A DNA stretch of 38,163 nt. Source: a virus. The notes beneath the pieces are model-generated. The model had not been told where the DNA came from and did not search any database. It was given only the letters and a program-made list of their open reading frames with translations. The stretch is taken from IMG/VR virus record IMGVR_UViG_3300034198_013112, positions 1 through 38,163 of that record, one strand, 5' to 3'. Every line of letters begins with the position of its first letter. The first letter of the stretch is position 1. This document shows, piece by piece, positions 34,944-38,163 of this stretch. Position numbers and translations under genes: made by a program.

Positions 34944-35423
34944 ATGACAAATAGTGAACTTTTCGAAATGCACAAAAAACTGTGTGATTCTGCTCTTAAA
35001 CTGATGCAGAAAAAGAATCATGATTATTCAGGTAAGAGTGGCAAGGAACCATTCGCTAATTTCACCCGTGCCGAAGCCATGGGAATCACTACAACAGAGA
35101 AGGGAATGCTTGTTCGTATGCTCGACAAGATCAGTCGCCTTTCATCGTTTGCTGATTCTGGTGAATTCAAGGTAGAGGATGAGAAGCTTGAGGATACCAT
35201 AATTGATATCATCAATTATTCTGTTCTTCTATACGCATATGTTCAGCAAAAGAATACGAAGAATACTGGACAGATGGATCTTCAATACGATATAATGGAG
35301 CTTCGAGTACCACATTTATTTGATGAATATATCAACGATATTCAGGCAAGATATGGAATGGATGCTCCATTGTATTCCAAGGGAAGTGTTGTTCGAGGCG
35401 CGGAAGATCCAAAACGAGTATGA
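34944..35423 (+). CDS. DUF1599/nucleotide-modification-associated-like protein
   Basis: A 159-residue all-alpha protein. The stretch MQKKNHDYSGKSGKEPFANFTRAEAMGI followed by KGMLVRMLDKISRLSSF, an acidic loop and EDTIIDIINYSVLLYAYV is the pattern of the DUF1599 proteins, distant relatives of MazG-type nucleotide pyrophosphohydrolases. The D-Y-S and E-D-x-x-x-D residues are probable metal contacts. A nucleotide-pool function fits its location between dUTPase and DNA polymerase. AAGGAT is placed before the start. It overlaps gene 43A by ATGA. The exact substrate is unknown. Confidence 0.7.
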   Translation: MTNSELFEMHKKLCDSALKLMQKKNHDYSGKSGKEPFANFTRAEAMGITTTEKGMLVRMLDKISRLSSFADSGEFKVEDEKLEDTIIDIINYSVLLYAYVQQKNTKNTGQMDLQYDIMELRVPHLFDEYINDIQARYGMDAPLYSKGSVVRGAEDPKRV

Positions 35424-36895
35424 ACTTCTACACAAATGTTTTTTATGATGGCTCCAAGATCCTGTATCGTGGAGTCAATGATGGTAATTCTGTCGATGAA
35501 GTACTCGACTATGAATCATGTCTTTACATCCCCACTGGAAAGGGTACCAAGTTCAAGACAATCGATGGTCGATATGCAGAGAAGATCTGCTTCGGCAACA
35601 TCTATGAAATGAACGATTTCAAGCGCACATACGAGAATGTATCTGGGTTTGATATTCACGGTGATATTGGTATTGAATATCAATTCATTTCATCTAAGTA
35701 TGGTACTGAATGCGAGTATAATTTCTCTCAGATCAACATTCTATACATTGATATCGAAACTACATGTGAGTCTGGGTTTCCAGAGATTGAAAACCCGCAG
35801 GAACAAGTGATTGCCATTACATGCATGATGAATGGAATGAAGCATGTATTCTGCCTTGGTGAATTCTCATGCAATGATGCCAATACAGTGGTGAAGTCTC
35901 ATGAAGATGAGAAGGAAATGTTCTATGACTTCATCAAATACTTCAAGAAACAGGCTCCCCATGTCATCAGTGGATGGAATATTCGATTCTTCGATATTCC
36001 CTATCTAATCAATCGAATTGAGTATCTTGATGATTCTCTATTGGATATCAAGGAACTTTCACCATGGGGAATCATCAAGGGGAAGATGGTAAATAAAGGT
36101 GGAAAAGAATACACCGTATATGACATTGTGGGAGTATCCACGCTAGATTATTATGAAGTCTACAAGACTTTTACATATGTCAATCAAGAGTCATATAAGC
36201 TCGACCACATTGCATGGGTAGAGCTTGGTGAACGCAAGATTTCGTATGATGAGTACGATAGCATTTCTGACTTCTACAAGAAGAACTTTCAGAAGTTCAT
36301 TGAATACAACATCAAGGATGTTGAACTAGTTCAGCGACTTGAACAGAAGATGCGCTTGATTGAATTGTGCGTTGCACTGGCTTATTCCGCAGGAGTAAAC
36401 TATGCAGATGTCTTCTCTCAGGTTAAGACATGGGATATCATCATTTACAATCATCTGCTCAAGAGAAATATCGTGGTTCCACCCAAAAAGCACCAGGAAA
36501 AAACAGATCAGTATGCTGGCGCATATGTCAAGGAACCATTGATCGGTATGCATAAGTGGGTTGTATCATTTGATATTTCAAGTATGTATCCCTCTACGAT
36601 CATGCAATACAATATCTCACCAGAGACTCTAGTAGATCATTTTGATGTAAATATCAAGGTAAATGACATTGTAGCACCTAGCGAGAACATGAAGAATCTG
36701 CTACAATCTGTGAAGGAAAACAAGTGCTCAATCACTGCGAATGGCACATGTTATACGAACGAAAAGCATGGATTTCTTCCAGAATTGATGGATAAGATGT
36801 ACAAGGATCGAAAGATGTTCAAGAACATGATGATTGAATCCAAGAAGAAGCTTGAAGCAATCAATAATGAAATCAACAAGCGAGGCATCAAGTGA
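35420..36895 (+). CDS. 43A: DNA polymerase gp43, N-terminal half (exonuclease and motif A only)
   Basis: A family B DNA polymerase of T4 gp43 type, but ending at 491 residues where T4 has 898. Present: N-terminal domain; the complete 3'-5' exonuclease (DIE 111-113, SGWNIRFFD 184-192, YNIKD 296-300); and palm motif A (SFDISSMYPS 383-392). The chain stops soon after the first fingers helix (PELMDKMYKDRKMF 454-467). Motif B (NxxYG) and motif C (DTD) are absent, and the stop codon is the start of the next gene (GTGA), with no trace of them in the 1.2 kb after it. Natural split gp43A/gp43B genes are known from Aeromonas T4-like phages. The C-terminal half should lie outside the window. Confidence 0.92.
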   Translation: MNFYTNVFYDGSKILYRGVNDGNSVDEVLDYESCLYIPTGKGTKFKTIDGRYAEKICFGNIYEMNDFKRTYENVSGFDIHGDIGIEYQFISSKYGTECEYNFSQINILYIDIETTCESGFPEIENPQEQVIAITCMMNGMKHVFCLGEFSCNDANTVVKSHEDEKEMFYDFIKYFKKQAPHVISGWNIRFFDIPYLINRIEYLDDSLLDIKELSPWGIIKGKMVNKGGKEYTVYDIVGVSTLDYYEVYKTFTYVNQESYKLDHIAWVELGERKISYDEYDSISDFYKKNFQKFIEYNIKDVELVQRLEQKMRLIELCVALAYSAGVNYADVFSQVKTWDIIIYNHLLKRNIVVPPKKHQEKTDQYAGAYVKEPLIGMHKWVVSFDISSMYPSTIMQYNISPETLVDHFDVNIKVNDIVAPSENMKNLLQSVKENKCSITANGTCYTNEKHGFLPELMDKMYKDRKMFKNMMIESKKKLEAINNEINKRGIK

Positions 36896-37431
36896 ATGTA
36901 ATTGACTATTACAAGGATTGGGAAGCACAGGCAATTCTTGCCGATCTCAATACCAAGCGAAATGATTTCACTGTGATTGCAAGTAATCTTGAAAATGATT
37001 TCAATATTGCAACACTAATTCGAAATGCAAATGCATTCATGGCTGCTGAAGTATGGATCTATGGTCGTAAGCAATATGATCGTCGTGGTACTGTTGGCAC
37101 TCATCATTACACAAACTTCAAGCATGTCAAGACAATTGACAGCGTTCATGATGCATTGAATCAACTTCGCATTCAACACGAAGGAAATATCAATATTGTA
37201 GGCATGGACAATATTCCTGGTGCCAAGGATATCACTAACTATGAATGGGATTGTGACATGCATACCGTGATGGTATTTGGTCAGGAAAAGAACGGTATTC
37301 CAACCGAACTTCTGTCTGTATGTGATGATGTAGTGTATATTCCACAGTATGGAAGTGTTCGTAGCCTGAATGTCGGAACCGCAAGTGGCATTGCCATGTA
37401 TGCATATTGCAGCAATCTTGTTTCAATGTGA
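36892..37431 (+). CDS. SpoU/TrmH-family RNA 2'-O-methyltransferase (GTG start)
   Basis: A 179-residue SPOUT enzyme, which puts a methyl on a ribose 2'-OH of tRNA or rRNA. The three motifs are complete: NIATLIRNANAF 38-49 (motif 1, with Arg44), FGQEKNGIP 129-137 (motif 2), and IPQYGSVRSLNVGTA 150-164 (motif 3), which form the trefoil knot for SAM. The GTG at 36892 overlaps the polymerase stop; no in-frame ATG is near, and GAGG is 7 nt upstream. It lies just before two tRNA genes, so phage or host tRNAs are plausible substrates (inference). Confidence 0.9.
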   Translation: MNVIDYYKDWEAQAILADLNTKRNDFTVIASNLENDFNIATLIRNANAFMAAEVWIYGRKQYDRRGTVGTHHYTNFKHVKTIDSVHDALNQLRIQHEGNINIVGMDNIPGAKDITNYEWDCDMHTVMVFGQEKNGIPTELLSVCDDVVYIPQYGSVRSLNVGTASGIAMYAYCSNLVSM

Positions 37432-37460
37432 TTGACAAACGATATGATGATTGATATAAT
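37432..37460 (+). promoter_or_regulatory. Consensus sigma-70 promoter of the tRNA cluster
   Basis: TTGACA (37432-37437), a 17-bp spacer and TATAAT (37455-37460): a perfect consensus promoter, directly after the SpoU stop. The predicted start is about 37467, inside AAAGGAGG, so the leader of the microprotein would be about 11 nt beginning GGAGG. It would also transcribe both tRNAs. Confidence 0.88.
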
Positions 37461-37477
37461 GATAAAGGAGGTAATGA

Positions 37478-37570
37478 ATGTCACGACCACAAACACGAAC
37501 CAAGTGTCGTCGCCGCCGCAAGATCGGCAGCAAGAAGCGACGAGCACGAAAGCTTGCTCTTAAGAATTGA
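37478..37570 (+). CDS. 30-residue Arg/Lys-rich microprotein
   Basis: A short ORF encoding MSRPQTRTKCRRRRKIGSKK followed by ten residues ending ALKN. Nine Arg and six Lys make up half of the chain, with a single Cys. AGGAGG (37466-37471) lies 6 nt before this ATG; an alternative ATG at 37474 in another frame is only 2 nt from it and gives an unrelated 28-residue product, so the basic frame is preferred. It sits between a perfect sigma-70 promoter and tRNA-Gln. Binding to RNA, DNA or ribosomes is a reasonable guess given the charge. No family recognised. Its GC content is higher than that of upstream genes. Confidence 0.7.
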   Translation: MSRPQTRTKCRRRRKIGSKKRRARKLALKN

Positions 37571-37575
37571 GCAGT

Positions 37576-37646
37576 TGCCCTGTGATGAAATGGTATCATA
37601 GGAGGCTTTGAACCTCCGCTTCTTGGTTCGAATCCAAGCAGGGCAT
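37576..37646 (+). tRNA. tRNA-Gln (anticodon UUG)
   Basis: A full cloverleaf of 71 nt: acceptor TGCCCTG/CAGGGCA, D-stem ATGA/TCAT, anticodon stem GGAGG/CCTCC with loop CTTTGAA (anticodon TTG at 37608-37610), variable loop GCTT, T-stem CTTGG/CCAAG with loop TTCGAAT. The U1-A72 pair is typical of tRNA-Gln. The 3' CCA is not encoded (TTT follows), so it is added afterwards. It reads CAA, a common Gln codon in these AT-rich genes. Confidence 0.93.
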
Positions 37647-37650
37647 TTAC

Positions 37651-37723
37651 GGCGCGGTAGACCAATGGCAGAGTCAATTGACTCAAAATCAATACAGTGT
37701 GGGTTCGAGTCCCACTCGCGCTA
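37651..37723 (+). tRNA. tRNA with Leu anticodon CAA, short variable loop
   Basis: A cloverleaf of 73 nt: acceptor GGCGCGG/TCGCGCT with G-U pairs at both ends, D-stem GAC/GTC, anticodon stem ATTGA/TCAAT with loop CTCAAAA (anticodon CAA at 37684-37686), five-nt variable loop ACAGT, and T-stem GTGGG/CCCAC with loop TTCGAGT. CAA reads UUG (Leu) and position 73 is A as in tRNA-Leu. Bacterial tRNA-Leu normally has a long variable arm; this one does not, so its true charging is uncertain. CCA is not encoded; the next gene starts 3 nt later. Confidence 0.82.
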
Positions 37724-37725
37724 TT

Positions 37726-38016
37726 ATGGAAATTGAAGACATCATGATGCGAAATCAGCAACTCATTCTAGAGAATGAAGCTCTTTGTCAGCAAATTGAA
37801 GATCTTAAAAATGGATTTGAAGGCTGTTGCTATGCATGTGAGCCTGTCGGTGAGATGAACAAGAAGTTGCGTAAAGAACGCGATGAGGCGAGGCGTTCCG
37901 TGTGCTGCCAATCCCTGCCGTCCGACTACAAGGAATGGAATCCGAGCGCGGTCGATTCCGCTCTAAGGCTAATCGCAGCGCAGCAGGGATGGGACTGCTT
38001 CAAGGATTACAAGTGA
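37726..38016 (+). CDS. Unknown 96-residue protein with N-terminal coiled coil
   Basis: The ATG at 37726 is 3 nt past the tRNA; a longer reading frame upstream is only the tRNA itself. Residues 5-30 (DIMMRNQQLILENEALCQQIEDL) form a coiled coil. A Cys pair follows (CCYACEP about 34-40), then a charged helix (EMNKKLRKERDEARR) and another Cys pair, then AVDSALRLIAAQQGWDCF at the end. Five to six Cys in a small protein is notable and might bind metal, unproven. GC content climbs sharply in the second half. No clear Shine-Dalgarno sequence. No family recognised. Confidence 0.6.
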   Translation: MEIEDIMMRNQQLILENEALCQQIEDLKNGFEGCCYACEPVGEMNKKLRKERDEARRSVCCQSLPSDYKEWNPSAVDSALRLIAAQQGWDCFKDYK

Positions 38017-38032
38017 ACAAGGAGAAAACACA

Positions 38033-38163
38033 ATGAAGACACTAATCGCAACAGCATTTATCGCAACGGCAGCACGCGCAGAACTCTGCACCTTTGAGAA
38101 TCTTCCTGCGCCGACATTTGCGGAATACAACACGCCGCAGACTGGCTTTTGGATTGATCCTCT
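38033..38163 (+). CDS. Start of a secreted protein (cut by window end)
   Basis: An ORF open to the window edge. AAGGAG (38019-38024) is 8 nt before the ATG. Its first 16 residues, MKTLIATAFIATAARA, are a classical signal peptide: a Lys, a hydrophobic core and an A-R-A cleavage site. The mature part starts ELCTFENLPAPTFAEY and continues with NTPQTGFW. Export to the host periplasm or outside is inferred. The FENL start resembles some secreted bacterial proteins of unknown function, but 27 residues are too few to name it. The GC content is far higher than in the rest of the window, suggesting transfer from a GC-richer source. Confidence 0.65.
   Translation, partial: MKTLIATAFIATAARAELCTFENLPAPTFAEYNTPQTGFWIDP

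Noticed and set aside
36892-37431. SpoU gene considered as a homing endonuclease or intein responsible for splitting gp43
   Set aside because: The three SPOUT motifs identify it as an RNA methyltransferase; no LAGLIDADG, GIY-YIG, HNH or intein splice residues are seen at the junction.
37474-37562. Alternative 28-codon ORF starting 4 nt before the microprotein
   Set aside because: The SD is only 2 nt away and the product is a low-information Thr/Gln/Ser chain. The frame from 37478 has ideal spacing.
37678-37725. Upstream extension of the 96-residue protein
   Set aside because: This stretch is the 3' half of the tRNA; the in-frame codons have no start signal.

Overview
This window is a stretch of an AT-rich T4-type contractile-tailed phage genome (Caudoviricetes, T4 superfamily). 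Every gene I can support lies on the + strand, and most neighbours overlap by 1-4 nt (ATGA, TGATG, TAATG, GTGA). The assignment rests on a set of T4 core genes that can be recognised by protein sequence: major capsid protein gp23, a tail-tube-fold protein, UvsY, UvsW, late sigma factor gp55, gp47 and gp46 recombination nuclease, sliding clamp gp45, clamp loader gp44 and gp62, RegA, and the N-terminal half of DNA polymerase gp43. The collagen-like fibres and the sugar genes resemble those of environmental 'far' T4-like phages and cyanophages more than coliphage T4. The host cannot be named from this sequence. Layout: (1) 1-2056, virion genes: gp23, a terminator, and a tail-tube-fold gene directly behind a TATAAATA late promoter. 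(2) 2069-11244, the recombination, replication and transcription-control block: uvsY, uvsW, an unknown gene, 55, 47, a 38-codon ORF, 46, a small late-type gene, a 58-codon ORF, 45, 44, 62, regA. (3) 11271-26115, a 15-kb glycan island behind one late promoter: seven genes that are clearly or probably glycosyltransferases plus a GT2-TPR gene, an SDR epimerase, a nucleotide-sugar dehydrogenase-like protein, two methyltransferases, an 866-residue SDR-cupin-C-methyltransferase fusion, and GDP-mannose 4,6-dehydratase. A terminator closes it. (4) 26165-34370, a virion and fibre block: two large collagen-repeat fibre proteins that share sequence modules, plus four smaller structural-type proteins. (5) 34401-37431, a second early-type operon: dUTPase, a DUF1599-like protein, the N-terminal half of gp43 only, and a SpoU-type RNA methyltransferase. 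(6) 37432-38163, a consensus sigma-70 promoter, a 30-residue Arg/Lys-rich microprotein, tRNA-Gln(UUG), a tRNA with Leu anticodon CAA, a small coiled-coil protein and the start of a secreted protein, with GC content clearly rising. How the parts work together: sigma-70-type promoters (TTGNNN, 16-17 bp, TATAAT) stand before uvsY, 55, dut and the tRNA cluster, which fits host-polymerase expression of DNA-metabolism genes. T4 late promoters (TATAAATA) stand before the tail gene, regA, the glycan island, the GT2-TPR gene and the fibre genes, and are read by polymerase carrying gp55 with gp45 as co-activator, both encoded here. The most notable points are: promoters set so close to genes that predicted transcripts start at the start codon or on the Shine-Dalgarno GGAG; a DNA polymerase split before its B and C motifs; a 23-kb glycan and fibre insertion between regA and gene 43; the three-domain sugar enzyme; and a Leu-anticodon tRNA without the long variable arm.
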